Source of the DNA: Deltaproteobacteria bacterium
GTDB lineage: Bacteria > Myxococcota_A > JAADFL01
NCBI GenBank assembly: GCA_013152945.1
Contig: JAADFL010000027.1
Location: 1-32,709 of the forward strand
Length of the DNA stretch: 32,709 nt
Direction of reading: 5' to 3'
Shown: one piece after another, positions 16,188 to 25,705 of the stretch
Position numbering within the stretch: position 1 is the first letter of the stretch
Layout of the letters: the number at the start of each line of letters is the position of its first letter
The notes under the pieces: generated by a model
Told to the model about the DNA's origin: nothing
The model's input: the letters and a program-made list of their open reading frames with translations, nothing else
The model's database searches: none
Made by a program: the position numbers and the translations under genes

Positions 16188-16709
16188 ATGAAAATGAGTT
16201 GGGAAATACGCTCCATGGACAATGGAAACGACGTAATAACCAAAAGAGAAATTGAAAATGCACAAACGGAATGGGGTAAGGCAATTTGCGAGATTGGAAG
16301 GAAATATACGGACGGCCTCGATTATCGTATTGTTGCCGAGAACATGATAGATAGTTTATATGCCTTTGAAATCGGACCTGTCCTGTTCAAGCCTACCAAT
16401 GCTTCAAACCGCCAATTTCGCACATCGAGGAAGAGCGCCCTGTCCTACTTCATTTCAGGAGACAATGACTACCCGGAGGACAAGGGATTCGGCCTCCAGC
16501 CGTGGATAAAGGTTCGGTTCGAAAATGTGGCCACTTTCATTCACGGTAATTATGCTGTTGCCATGGGAAACTATTTTTTTACAAATGAAAATGGCCGGGA
16601 AACAAAAGTCGAATTCACGTTCGGATACCTGAAAGATAAGGATGGCAACCTGCGTATTAACCTGCATCATTCTTCCTTGCCATACTTGCCTGCACCGGAC
16701 CCGAGATAG
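16188..16709 (+). CDS. SnoaL/NTF2-like family protein, sometimes labelled phosphoribosyl-AMP cyclohydrolase
   Basis: The 173-residue protein looks like a conserved soluble family with a cone-shaped NTF2 fold: YAFEIGPVLFKPT, SALSYFISG, FGLQPWIKVRFEN, YAVAMGNYFFT, VEFTFGYLKD and a final LHHSSLPY. These blocks recur in a family I recall being mislabelled as phosphoribosyl-AMP cyclohydrolase in automated annotation; none of the Cys/His zinc motifs of HisI is present. The start is uncertain: ATG 16188, 16194 or 16215 are possible and none has a strong ribosome site. No signal peptide. Function unknown, perhaps binding a small ligand. Confidence 0.72.
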   Translation: MKMSWEIRSMDNGNDVITKREIENAQTEWGKAICEIGRKYTDGLDYRIVAENMIDSLYAFEIGPVLFKPTNASNRQFRTSRKSALSYFISGDNDYPEDKGFGLQPWIKVRFENVATFIHGNYAVAMGNYFFTNENGRETKVEFTFGYLKDKDGNLRINLHHSSLPYLPAPDPR

Positions 16710-16799
16710 CGAGTTCTTGAAAATTCGGATAAATTCCAAGGCGTTGATACGAACCATACACCTTCAAAATAGTACTTGACAAGATCGGGATTCAACTGT

Positions 16800-16813
16800 A
16801 CTGACATGTCAGT
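16800..16813. promoter_or_regulatory. 14-bp perfect palindrome before the activase gene
   Basis: ACTGACATGTCAGT is a perfect inverted repeat 32 bases before the activase ATG. A TTGACA hexamer stands at 16776-16781, so the palindrome would overlap the expected -10 region and could be a repressor operator. No good -10 hexamer is visible at the right spacing, so the promoter itself is tentative. Confidence 0.4.
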
Positions 16814-16845
16814 CTAGTTAAAAGAACTGAAAGAGAGGAATCGCC

Positions 16846-19800
16846 ATGGCTGCACATTTTGTCAAACGTTACATCGGAATCGATGTGGGTGCGGAAACGG
16901 TCAAGGTAGTCGAGTTGCTCAAACACGGGGACAAGCTCGAACCCGGCCGAAAACTCATTGCCGAACACCACAAAGAGCCGGAGAAAGTCATACTGGATCT
17001 TTGTAAACAAATCGATATCAACAGCGCGCAGGGAGCTGCGTGCACAGGCAGGCTCGGAAGATTGTTGAACCTCGAGCGTGTGCCTGTCAAAGGTGCCCAA
17101 AAGACAGGGCTCGACATACTGGTTCCGGATCATGGTCCAATGACCATAGTATCCATTGGAAGCCATGGCTTTTCAGTGCTGGAGATCAGGGAATCCGGCA
17201 CCACTGTATTCAGGGAGAACAGCCGGTGTTCCCAGGGAACAGGCAACTTCCTCCGACAACTCGTAGAACGATTCAATATGACCGTAGAGCAGGCAAGCGA
17301 TGTATGCGCCCCTGTCCGGGATCCTGCCCCGCTTTCAGGCAGGTGTCCGGTAATACTCAAGACAGACATGACCCACCTGGCAAACAAGGGGGAACCGAAA
17401 GAAAGGATCCTCGCAGGCCTGTACGACGCAGTATGCGAAAACGTCCAGGTCCTGATCAAGCCAAGGCTTGCCCCTAAAAAGGTCCTGCTTGTCGGGGGAG
17501 TCACAAGGGCCGAACGGATACAAAACCATTTCAAGAGGTTCTTGGACGAAAATTCGATGCAACTAGTGGATACGAACGAGCTTGCCGGAGAAATAGGGAT
17601 CTACCTCGAGGCATTTGGAGCAGCATTTGAGGCGGCTTCAAAAGAGCTCGAAGTCCCAAAATGGGAGGAAATCCTCCTTCCACAGAGTGATGCGACTTTC
17701 GAGACGCTTCCCGGGCTCAAGGATTCGCTGTCCAAGGTAAAACGCATGACACACGTACTACCGGGACTGAAAAAAGACAAGGGCCGCAGGCTCATACTCG
17801 GTTTCGACATGGGTTCCACGGGTTCCAAGGTGGTGGCACTGGACCTGGACCTGAACGAACCCGTCTGGGAGACCTACAGGAACACCAACGGTGACCCCGT
17901 GGGCGCGTCACAGGCCTTGATGCAACGCTTTATCGAGGATGGAGGAAACAACCACAGGCTCGTAGCATTCGGGGCCACGGGCTCGGGAAGGGAAATCGTA
18001 GGATCGTTGCTGGCAAGCTGCTACGGCAGCGACAGGGTATTCGTGTTGAACGAAATTGCAGCCCATGCAGAAGGCGCAATGCACTATGATCCGGCGGTGG
18101 ACACCATATTCGAAATAGGGGGCCAGGACGCCAAGTACGCAAGGCTTAGCGAAGGCCAGGTCTTTGATGCCGCCATGAACGAGGCATGCAGCGCAGGAAC
18201 CGGCTCTTTCATCGAAGAACAAGGCAAGAAATTCGAAGGAGTCGACAACGTGGTACAACTGGGCCAATTGGCCTTGGAGGCAAAGCAGGGAATATCACTA
18301 GGCCAGCATTGTTCTGTATTCATGGCAGAGGTAATTGATTCCGCCGTATCCGCCGGTAAGAACAAGAACACCATCGTAGCCGGTATTTACGACTCGATAA
18401 TCCAGAACTACCTGAACCGGGTAAAGGGCAGCCGGTCGGTAGGCTCCAAGGTCTTCTGTCAGGGAATGCCGTTTTCGTCTGATGCCCTGGCCGCAGCCGT
18501 AGTGCGGCAGACAGGCATGGAAGTGGTAGTACCACCGAACCCGGGCACAGTCGGGGCCTTGGGTATAGACCTCCTTGCCGGGAAGGAACTCGACCTCAAA
18601 AAAGACCTCGAGGCGGCAGACCCTTCGATATTCCTTGAAGCCAAGGTTTTGAAGAAGGACACGTTCGTGTGCAGGTCGAACAAGGGCTGCGGCGGATCAG
18701 GCAACAAGTGCAGGATCGACAGGTTGACAACCTTGGTGGCCGGTGAAACCAAGAAATTCCTCTGGGGAGGCAATTGTTCTTTATATGACAGCGGCGTGGG
18801 CAGAAAGAAAATGCCCGACAGGTCACCCAACCCGTTCAGGGAAAGAAAGGATCTCATCGAACAAATCATGGCCGGGCTTCAAGAGAAAAGACCGGGCAGA
18901 CCGGTGGTTGCAATGACCGATGAGTTCGTGCTCAAAAACCTGTTCCCGTTCTTTTCCACCTTCATCCATGACCTTGGTTTCGACATCGCCCTTCGAACGA
19001 ATGCCGATCACAAGGTATTGAAGAAAGGCATCGAGGAATCCAATGTGCCATATTGCGCTCCCATGCAGCTTTACAGCGGTGTAATCGGCGAACTACTCGA
19101 GCAACACCCGGACTACCTGTTATTGCCGATGTTAAGGGACCTGCCGCGTGCCGGAGACGAAGACGTTTCCACGACCTGTCCACTGTCCCAGGCAAGCGCA
19201 GATCTCCTGCGCCACAACCTTGGTGATACCGGTGTTACGAAAATATTGAGGCCTATAATAGACATGGGAAAGGGGAACCTCGATTCAGACTTGTTCAGGG
19301 AGTCGTGCAGGCGAATGGCCGTCTCACTGGGAATAAAAAACGGGGAATGGAAATATGCCTATGAAAAGGCCAGGCACACCCAGGAGAAATTCTGGGCATC
19401 GTGTTTAGACATAGGCAGGAATGCCCTTGCCTTTTGCAAGGAAAACAAAGTGATACCCATAATTACACTTGGACGCTCGTACACCATCTACAACGACGTG
19501 CTGAATTCCAATGTCCCCAACCTGCTGCGCGAGCAAGGAGCCATGGCTATCCCTGTGGACTGTTATCCCGTACAGGACAATGTTCCGATTTTCAAAGATA
19601 TGTACTGGGGTTACAGTCAGCAGAACCTGAGAGCGGCACACCAGATAAGAAGGACTCCGGGTGTGTACAGCATGTTCTGCTCCAATTACTCCTGCGGGCC
19701 GGATAGCTTCAATCTTCATTTCTATGCTTACATTATGGAAGGCAAGCCTTTTGCCATAATAGAGACGGACGGTCATTCCGGGGATGCTGGCACAAAGACG

Positions 19801-21378
19801 AGGATCGAAGCATTTCTGTACACGGTGGAAACAGACATCAGGTCGGGAATGAAGTCCATGAAACGAAACAAGAACCTGTTGCGAAGAATCGAGGTCGACA
19901 AGTCCAGTATCGAAGATGTGCGGAGACGGGAGGAATTGCTCCTGATCCCGAGAATGGGGCCGGGTGCGGAGGTGCTTGCAGCCGGTTTGCGCGCCGAAGG
20001 TATAAGGGTTGAATCCCTGCCCATGGCGAACAGAGACGATGTGCGCATCGGCAGAAAACACACCTCGGGCAAGGAATGCGTGCCCATGACCATCACCCTG
20101 GGCAGCGTGCTCAAGCGAATAGAGCAAGGAGATGAAGATGAACGCTATGCATTCTTCATGCCCACTGCAGGAGGGCCGTGCAGGTTCGGCGTTTATAACA
20201 CGTACCACAAGATGGTATTTGAAAAGATGGGACTCAAGGACAGGATCAGAGTGGTGTCACAGCCTGACTACGACTATTTCCAGGGAGTCAGCAAGGGCTT
20301 TGCAGTAAAGGCATGGGTCTTGTTCATGGCATCCGACCTTTTGCTCGACATGATGCATGACACGCGGCCCGTAGAAAGACGACCGGGAGCGGCCGAAGAA
20401 CTTTATAAGCGCTACTTCAGGGATCTGGTCGAACTTGCTGAAAGGGAACCTGCGCCGGTGCTCGGAACCGCCCTGGCCGACGTGCCCAAAGACCTGTTTG
20501 GAACAAGGCCACTACTCGAAAGTGCTGCAAGAGCCTTTACGTCAATCAAGGACCATTCAAAGCAGGTGCCGACCGTGGCCATGGTGGGCGAAATCTACGT
20601 GAGGTGTGACCCCTTTGCCAATGATTTCATACTGGACCGGCTGGAGCGCCGGGGCATAAGGGTGAAATTCGGACCCTTCAATGAGTGGCTCGAGTACACT
20701 GACTGGCTTAACTATAAGAAAATAAAAGAAGGCCGGCACGAGTACCCCGGCAATTGGTTCGCCAACAGGATAACAAGCACCGTGCAATATGCCGTTCAGA
20801 ACAGGATGTACAGAATAGTCCAGGAAACCATGGGCTGGCCCGACAGAACCAGGGTCGTAGACTCTGTAAAGGCTGCCTCTCCCTACCTCTCCTCGGACCT
20901 GCACGGCGAGGCGATCTTGACCCTCGGCGGACCTGTTCACGAGTACAAACAAGGAGAAATAACCGGCGTTGTAAGTGTGGGGCCATTGGAGTGTATGCCC
21001 AGCAAAGTCGCCCAAGCCCAATTCTTCCATGCGGCCGAGGACCTGGGGCTGATTCCCTTGAGCATTTCGGTCAACGGTGATTCCGTGGACCCGGAAGTTC
21101 TGGATAATTTCGTATTCGAGGTCAAGTCCAGGTTCGAGGCTCAAAAAAATCAAAAACAGGCTGAAAAGCCAAGGGCTGGGTTCATGATGGGCAAGCCCAT
21201 GGTAACGATCAAGGATTTGATGAGGGGCCCGATGTTGCCCTGGACACCCGGAATCGACTCGCTCGGAAGCGGAGTGGGACATGAGCTGCCGGATACAGGT
21301 GATAATTCTACAAGGCAAGGTCAAAACCTCTTCACCGGACTCTTCAAGGGTTTGGCGACAATTGCCAGATCAAAGTAA
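16846..21378 (+). CDS. Fused 2-hydroxyacyl-CoA dehydratase-type activase with HgdB-like reductase half
   Basis: This 1510-residue protein joins two BadF/BcrA-type ASKHA ATPase domains (about 7-265 and 316-575) to a DUF2229/HgdB-like region (about 650-1440). ATP motifs are GIDVGAETVK and GFDMGSTGSK. Each ATPase half has the two cluster Cys of HgdC-type activators: Cys128 (CSQGTG) with Cys167, and Cys448 (CSAGTG) with Cys489. This suggests an internal pseudo-dimer holding one 4Fe-4S cluster. A further Cys group is at 609, 615 and 622, and Cys737, 778, 945, 950, 1078 and 1112 of the C-terminal half could bind a second cluster. Such systems use ATP to drive electrons to very low potential. The ribosome site is AGAGAGGAA. 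The stop overlaps the start of a histidine kinase gene, an unexpected pairing. The substrate is unknown, and no separate dehydratase subunits are nearby. Confidence 0.88.
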   Translation: MAAHFVKRYIGIDVGAETVKVVELLKHGDKLEPGRKLIAEHHKEPEKVILDLCKQIDINSAQGAACTGRLGRLLNLERVPVKGAQKTGLDILVPDHGPMTIVSIGSHGFSVLEIRESGTTVFRENSRCSQGTGNFLRQLVERFNMTVEQASDVCAPVRDPAPLSGRCPVILKTDMTHLANKGEPKERILAGLYDAVCENVQVLIKPRLAPKKVLLVGGVTRAERIQNHFKRFLDENSMQLVDTNELAGEIGIYLEAFGAAFEAASKELEVPKWEEILLPQSDATFETLPGLKDSLSKVKRMTHVLPGLKKDKGRRLILGFDMGSTGSKVVALDLDLNEPVWETYRNTNGDPVGASQALMQRFIEDGGNNHRLVAFGATGSGREIVGSLLASCYGSDRVFVLNEIAAHAEGAMHYDPAVDTIFEIGGQDAKYARLSEGQVFDAAMNEACSAGTGSFIEEQGKKFEGVDNVVQLGQLALEAKQGISLGQHCSVFMAEVIDSAVSAGKNKNTIVAGIYDSIIQNYLNRVKGSRSVGSKVFCQGMPFSSDALAAAVVRQTGMEVVVPPNPGTVGALGIDLLAGKELDLKKDLEAADPSIFLEAKVLKKDTFVCRSNKGCGGSGNKCRIDRLTTLVAGETKKFLWGGNCSLYDSGVGRKKMPDRSPNPFRERKDLIEQIMAGLQEKRPGRPVVAMTDEFVLKNLFPFFSTFIHDLGFDIALRTNADHKVLKKGIEESNVPYCAPMQLYSGVIGELLEQHPDYLLLPMLRDLPRAGDEDVSTTCPLSQASADLLRHNLGDTGVTKILRPIIDMGKGNLDSDLFRESCRRMAVSLGIKNGEWKYAYEKARHTQEKFWASCLDIGRNALAFCKENKVIPIITLGRSYTIYNDVLNSNVPNLLREQGAMAIPVDCYPVQDNVPIFKDMYWGYSQQNLRAAHQIRRTPGVYSMFCSNYSCGPDSFNLHFYAYIMEGKPFAIIETDGHSGDAGTKTRIEAFLYTVETDIRSGMKSMKRNKNLLRRIEVDKSSIEDVRRREELLLIPRMGPGAEVLAAGLRAEGIRVESLPMANRDDVRIGRKHTSGKECVPMTITLGSVLKRIEQGDEDERYAFFMPTAGGPCRFGVYNTYHKMVFEKMGLKDRIRVVSQPDYDYFQGVSKGFAVKAWVLFMASDLLLDMMHDTRPVERRPGAAEELYKRYFRDLVELAEREPAPVLGTALADVPKDLFGTRPLLESAARAFTSIKDHSKQVPTVAMVGEIYVRCDPFANDFILDRLERRGIRVKFGPFNEWLEYTDWLNYKKIKEGRHEYPGNWFANRITSTVQYAVQNRMYRIVQETMGWPDRTRVVDSVKAASPYLSSDLHGEAILTLGGPVHEYKQGEITGVVSVGPLECMPSKVAQAQFFHAAEDLGLIPLSISVNGDSVDPEVLDNFVFEVKSRFEAQKNQKQAEKPRAGFMMGKPMVTIKDLMRGPMLPWTPGIDSLGSGVGHELPDTGDNSTRQGQNLFTGLFKGLATIARSK

Positions 21379-23291
21379 TGCCTGACCTTTTAAAGACCTC
21401 CATAAAGCAACTACTTCACGGCGCGGCATCCGTCCTGGGTGGAAGTGCCGCAGCCCTGATAGTATTCGATGAAGCACATGACAGCCTGACCCTTTCGCTG
21501 GGCGTCCTAAAAAAGAAATACGGAGAATTGAAGCAAGCCGAGACAATGCTCGGTCTGGATACGTCCGACCTGACGGTACCGATCTCGCTCCTTCCCGGGA
21601 GCATCATCGTAAGATGTTGGAAAAACGCCAAGGTATTCCAAACCCATACCATTTCAGACCTTGTCAGAGGATTGGTGGAAGACGGCGATGCCGCCAAGGT
21701 TGACGAGTTGGTAGGTGAACACACCTATGTCTGTGTACCGGCAATCGGTTCCAAGTACGTCGAGGGCGTAGTCATCTTCGAGAAGGTGGGCAAATGGGCC
21801 TTTGCCCCGGTACAAACAAAGCTGCTTCTCCAGTATGCATCCAGGATCGCCCGCCTGGTCGAGGCGGAACGCCTTGGGAGACAGGCATCGAACATCCTGG
21901 ACATGGAACATTACATGGATCCGGTCATCAGTACGGGATTCATGCTTCTCGACAGGGACATGATGATATTGGAAGCAAACGCTTTGCCGGCCATGATCAT
22001 GCCTGAAAAGGGGACATCACTCGAAAAATGGCTCGACCGGGTACAACCGGGAAAACAAGACAAGATAACACTGCCGGACCTTGAAAAATCAACAAGCGAG
22101 CCGGTCAAGATCGACTTCATCGAGGGGCAAAATAAAACCAAAAAATTGTACGCTGCTCTCTTCAAGCTGGAGTCGAAGGACTCATACCTATTGCAGCTCA
22201 TGGATACCACTGCGGTAGATGCCAAGATATCGGCAGTAGGAGAGCGCCTGCCCATGCTCCTTTCCGGCACGGCATCGGCGGTAATCTGTGTTTCCAGCGA
22301 CCTCGAGATACTCTCGAACAATGAACTCGCGGAACAACTTTTCAAAACCGGACCGGGCCTGCTTGTAGGTAAAAACCTCGCAGACCTGATCGAGCCCGGT
22401 ACGGGTCTCGATGCAATGGGAAAGGGAAAGCTCGGGGCATTCGGTTACCTTGACCAGGTCGCAAACATGAAAAAAAATGACGGGACCGTCTTCCCCGGCC
22501 ACATCATGGGATTACTGCTCGCAGATGAAACAGGCTCCCCCGACGGTGCATTGCTTGCCATCGAAGACCTTGGCGACGTCCCTGCCAGAAGTGAAGAGAA
22601 CGAAAAGTTGGAAAAAAAGGCAATGCAGGCCCAGCGCTTGACCGCAATGGGAGAGATGGCGGCCCAATTGGCGCATGAGCTTCGCAATCCTCTGGTTGCC
22701 CTGGGAGCTTTGCTCCAAAGTCTTGTCGAAGATCCCCCGGAAGCGCCTGAACTCCTGCAGGAACTGGAGGCAGCCAGGAACGAAGTGATAAGATTGGATA
22801 CATTGCTCCAGGACTACCTTGCGTTGTCGGGAAGGATTCCCCTCCAACCCCTGGCAATGGACCTAAAAAAGGTCATACAATCGACAATCGAACTGGCCAA
22901 CGCAACAGCAGCAGCCGACGGCATCAAGATTGAGACAAGCATAGAACCCGAAATGAAAGCCCTCGGCGATCCACAAGGAATCAGGCAGGTCCTGCTGAAT
23001 GTTTTACTCAACTCGATCCAGTTTTCTCCCAGGGGCAGTATCATCAATATTTCCACCACTACTACGGAGAACACCTGCAGACTCAAGGTTCGAGATGCCG
23101 GCCCGGGCCTGGATCCGAAAGTCAGGGAACAGGTATTCGAGCCTTTCTTCACAACCCGCAAGGACGGGACCGGCCTTGGATTAACGGTGTGTAAGCGGAT
23201 AATGGATGAACTGGGAGGAAAGATTTGGTTTGAAGAGGCCTCCGGCCGCAACATTGGATTGACCGTGGTCCTGGAATTGCCGAAGGCCTGA
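21378..23291 (+). CDS. Cytoplasmic sensor histidine kinase (GAF-like, PAS, HisKA, HATPase)
   Basis: The 637-residue kinase has no membrane segment. Residues about 1-165 look like a GAF domain, and two PAS-like regions follow (about 190-270 and 290-400, the second ending in GALLAIEDLG). The H-box is AHELRNPLVAL with phospho-acceptor His433. The ATPase has the N-box NVLLNSIQFSP, DAGPGLDP (G1), an F-box EPFFTTR and GTGLGLTVCKR (G2). Its ATG shares one base with the activase stop (TAATG), so the two proteins are made in coupled fashion. It may sense redox or ligand state linked to the activase. The cognate regulator could be the sigma-54-type gene two genes downstream, although that receiver looks unphosphorylatable. 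Confidence 0.9.
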   Translation: MPDLLKTSIKQLLHGAASVLGGSAAALIVFDEAHDSLTLSLGVLKKKYGELKQAETMLGLDTSDLTVPISLLPGSIIVRCWKNAKVFQTHTISDLVRGLVEDGDAAKVDELVGEHTYVCVPAIGSKYVEGVVIFEKVGKWAFAPVQTKLLLQYASRIARLVEAERLGRQASNILDMEHYMDPVISTGFMLLDRDMMILEANALPAMIMPEKGTSLEKWLDRVQPGKQDKITLPDLEKSTSEPVKIDFIEGQNKTKKLYAALFKLESKDSYLLQLMDTTAVDAKISAVGERLPMLLSGTASAVICVSSDLEILSNNELAEQLFKTGPGLLVGKNLADLIEPGTGLDAMGKGKLGAFGYLDQVANMKKNDGTVFPGHIMGLLLADETGSPDGALLAIEDLGDVPARSEENEKLEKKAMQAQRLTAMGEMAAQLAHELRNPLVALGALLQSLVEDPPEAPELLQELEAARNEVIRLDTLLQDYLALSGRIPLQPLAMDLKKVIQSTIELANATAAADGIKIETSIEPEMKALGDPQGIRQVLLNVLLNSIQFSPRGSIINISTTTTENTCRLKVRDAGPGLDPKVREQVFEPFFTTRKDGTGLGLTVCKRIMDELGGKIWFEEASGRNIGLTVVLELPKA

Positions 23292-23359
23292 ATTCAGAGT
23301 GCTTGCCATATACCGCGATTCCTGGCATGTTCTGCACATTGCCGGGAGGAATGTAAGCC

Positions 23360-24175
23360 ATGAACCTGAAAATACATTTTCATTGTTCAGTCGTCACGTT
23401 CGTCCTTTTGCTTGTACCTGCTGTTGCATCTGCAAAATCAGAGGGCGGCGCTATCTCCAGGTCACCTTCTTTCGTAAGGCTTTCGGCAGGCCTGGGCATA
23501 GACGTGGGAGGCAACCTTTGGACAAAATCCGAGAATGTCCCAAACTACAATCTTACGCCCTTCGACGGGTACGGAGGAGGATGGGCCGCAGGAGGCGGTC
23601 TCACCCTGGAAACAGACATTCTCTGGGGCTTTATGGGACTTGAAATCGATGTTCTGTTCGAACGAAGCACGATCTGGACCGAGATCACTCACAACCTTAT
23701 TGTTGGCGGAAACGAGGTCGAGATCGGAAAAACAAGATGGACCCTCGACGGCATGAACATCAGGCTGCCTTTGCTCCTGAAGGGGATACTCCCTTTGGGC
23801 GCGGTGAGGCTCTTTACGATCATCGGTCCGGAGTTCGTATTCAGCGTTTCTCCAAATACAAACCTCGAAGTCACCGAAGAAACCACGAATGGTGCGCTTG
23901 AAGGGGTTGCAAAGCTCAAGAACCTGTTCAAAGCCAGGAGTCAAAACGACGTGTTCCTTTCCGCAGGAATCGGGTTGTCTGTTGTTGTCTGGCGTACGCC
24001 AATCTCTCTTTCGATCAGGTACGGTTACAATCTCACCCAGCCTTCCGGCTACAACGACCGGGTGAAGTTCAAGACAAACGCCTCCGGTTCAACGTTGGAG
24101 AGCATCGAGGTGATAGACTCCAGCAGCATGGACCTGCGCATCGTCATAAGCGGATCCTATGAAATCGGTTTTTGA
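23360..24175 (+). CDS. Outer-membrane beta-barrel protein (OmpA/PorT-like barrel)
   Basis: The 271-residue protein has a signal peptide (cut near ASA-KS) and alternating aromatic/glycine strands: FVRLSAGLGIDVGG, GGGWAAGGGLTLET, GFMGLEIDVLF, IRLPLLLKGI, LSLSIRYGYNL-like segments and a terminal strand ending in Phe (VISGSYEIGF), as outer-membrane barrels do. It fits an eight- to ten-strand barrel. GGGAGGAA precedes the ATG. It stands between the kinase and the sigma-54-type regulator, 68 and 60 bases from each, so all four genes may form one transcription unit. Its cargo or function is unknown. Confidence 0.8.
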   Translation: MNLKIHFHCSVVTFVLLLVPAVASAKSEGGAISRSPSFVRLSAGLGIDVGGNLWTKSENVPNYNLTPFDGYGGGWAAGGGLTLETDILWGFMGLEIDVLFERSTIWTEITHNLIVGGNEVEIGKTRWTLDGMNIRLPLLLKGILPLGAVRLFTIIGPEFVFSVSPNTNLEVTEETTNGALEGVAKLKNLFKARSQNDVFLSAGIGLSVVVWRTPISLSIRYGYNLTQPSGYNDRVKFKTNASGSTLESIEVIDSSSMDLRIVISGSYEIGF

Positions 24176-24235
24176 ACACGTTGTCGATGTTCATGGTGCA
24201 ATGTAGAATCTATTCATCCAAGAGGAGAATTACAA

Positions 24236-25645
24236 TTGGCGCAACTCCTGATAATCGGCAAGGCCCTTGAACGTTCGACCGATCTGCTCGTCCAGGTTGC
24301 GACAAACCAGGGTTTATCCGTAAAATCCGCCGAAACATTCGAAGAGGGAGCCAGGATACACGCTCAAGGCGACGCGGAAGTCACTTTCCTGTTGTTGCCT
24401 GTACAGGATGCCACCGCGTCTGATGTAATGAAAAAGTTGAAGAGGCAGGACCCGCGATCAATAGTCATCATTTCAGGCAAGGACTCAACGGTCAGCCACG
24501 GCCCTTCGGCGCTGGAGCTGGGCGCGTACCTGTATCTGAAGGATACAGCGGACAAGGAAGAACTCTTGGCCGCCCTCGGACTCGCCATGGAGGCCAGACG
24601 GACCGATGCACAGTTGCGTTACCTGAGGGGCAGGGATGCAGCGGGCTCCGACTGGCAGAGTATCATAGGCCAGAGTAAAGGCATGAGATTGGCCTTTGCC
24701 ATGGTCCGCAAGATATGCCGAAGAACCATGCTCGGCGGCTCGCCCACTGTCCTTATTACAGGTGAAACCGGAACAGGTAAGGGTTTGTTCGCCAAGGCAC
24801 TGCATTACAACGGAGTCAGGAGAAGCAGGGCTTTTGTAGAGCTCAACTGCGCCGCAGTTCCACCCCAATTACTGGAAGCCGAATTGTTCGGCCACGAGCA
24901 AGGAGCATTCACGGATGCAAGAGCTACGAGAATCGGCCTTCTGGAAACCGCCCATCTCGGCACATTGTTCCTTGATGAAATCGGTGCATTGCCGATTGAG
25001 CTTCAGGCAAAGCTACATCTAGTCGTAGAGGAAAAATCTGTCAGGAGGCTCGGCAGTTCCCGGGCCAGGCCTGTCGACGTACAGCTCGTGGCAGCTACCA
25101 GCAAAGACCTCGAATCCATGGTGGAGGAAGGCAAATTCGCAGCCGACCTGTATCACAGACTCAATGTAGTGAGAATTCACCTGCCGCCGCTCCGCGATCG
25201 GGGGGAAGACAAAGTCATGCTGGCCGAAAGTTTCCTCGAATCCCTTTGCCTGGAATACGGCTTGCCTCCGAAGCGCCTATCAGACGAGGCACGAAAGGCA
25301 ATCAATGATTACTATTGGCCCGGAAACGTGCGCGAACTCAAAAATAGGATCGAACGCGTGATCCTGCTCGTCGACGACGAGGTGATTCAAAGAGAGCATC
25401 TCGGGTTGCACACAAAATCCGGCCGGGTCCTGGTATCCATGGGGCAAAAGGGAGATGTCGATGTCGATATACCACGCGGAGGGGTACCGCTTGCGACACT
25501 GGAGCGGGCCGCCATAATGAAAGCACTCGATCTTTCGGACGGCAACGTGTCCAAGGCAGCAAGACTCCTCGACATCTCACGCCATACACTGCTGTACAGG
25601 ATGAAGAAACATAATATTTCCAAATCCCGCATCGTGGAACCATAG
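24236..25645 (+). CDS. Sigma-54-type AAA+ regulator with pseudo-receiver and GAFTDA loop
   Basis: The 469-residue protein has a receiver-like N-terminal domain (1-120), a AAA+ domain (about 145-390) and a Fis-type HTH at the end ([19 protein letters not shown]). Walker A is GETGTGKG (176-183) and Walker B is GTLFLDEIG. The receiver lacks the acidic pair (LLIIGKA in place of the usual DD) and the phosphorylatable Asp (a Leu stands there in [10 protein letters not shown]). The sigma-54 contact loop GAFTGA reads GAFTDA (223-228, Asp227). It starts at TTG 24236, with GAGGAG eight bases upstream. It may therefore be constitutive, controlled by a partner, or unable to use sigma-54. Confidence 0.88.
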   Translation: MAQLLIIGKALERSTDLLVQVATNQGLSVKSAETFEEGARIHAQGDAEVTFLLLPVQDATASDVMKKLKRQDPRSIVIISGKDSTVSHGPSALELGAYLYLKDTADKEELLAALGLAMEARRTDAQLRYLRGRDAAGSDWQSIIGQSKGMRLAFAMVRKICRRTMLGGSPTVLITGETGTGKGLFAKALHYNGVRRSRAFVELNCAAVPPQLLEAELFGHEQGAFTDARATRIGLLETAHLGTLFLDEIGALPIELQAKLHLVVEEKSVRRLGSSRARPVDVQLVAATSKDLESMVEEGKFAADLYHRLNVVRIHLPPLRDRGEDKVMLAESFLESLCLEYGLPPKRLSDEARKAINDYYWPGNVRELKNRIERVILLVDDEVIQREHLGLHTKSGRVLVSMGQKGDVDVDIPRGGVPLATLERAAIMKALDLSDGNVSKAARLLDISRHTLLYRMKKHNISKSRIVEP

Positions 25646-25705
25646 CAACGGGAACGGCCGGCGGTTTTTACGCCCGGAATCACCAAAAGGAATAATAACG
25701 AAATT

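Noticed and set aside
25646-25705. Bidirectional terminator between the sigma-54-type regulator and FHA genes
   Set aside because: There is a GC-rich patch with a short T-run, but no stem long enough to support.
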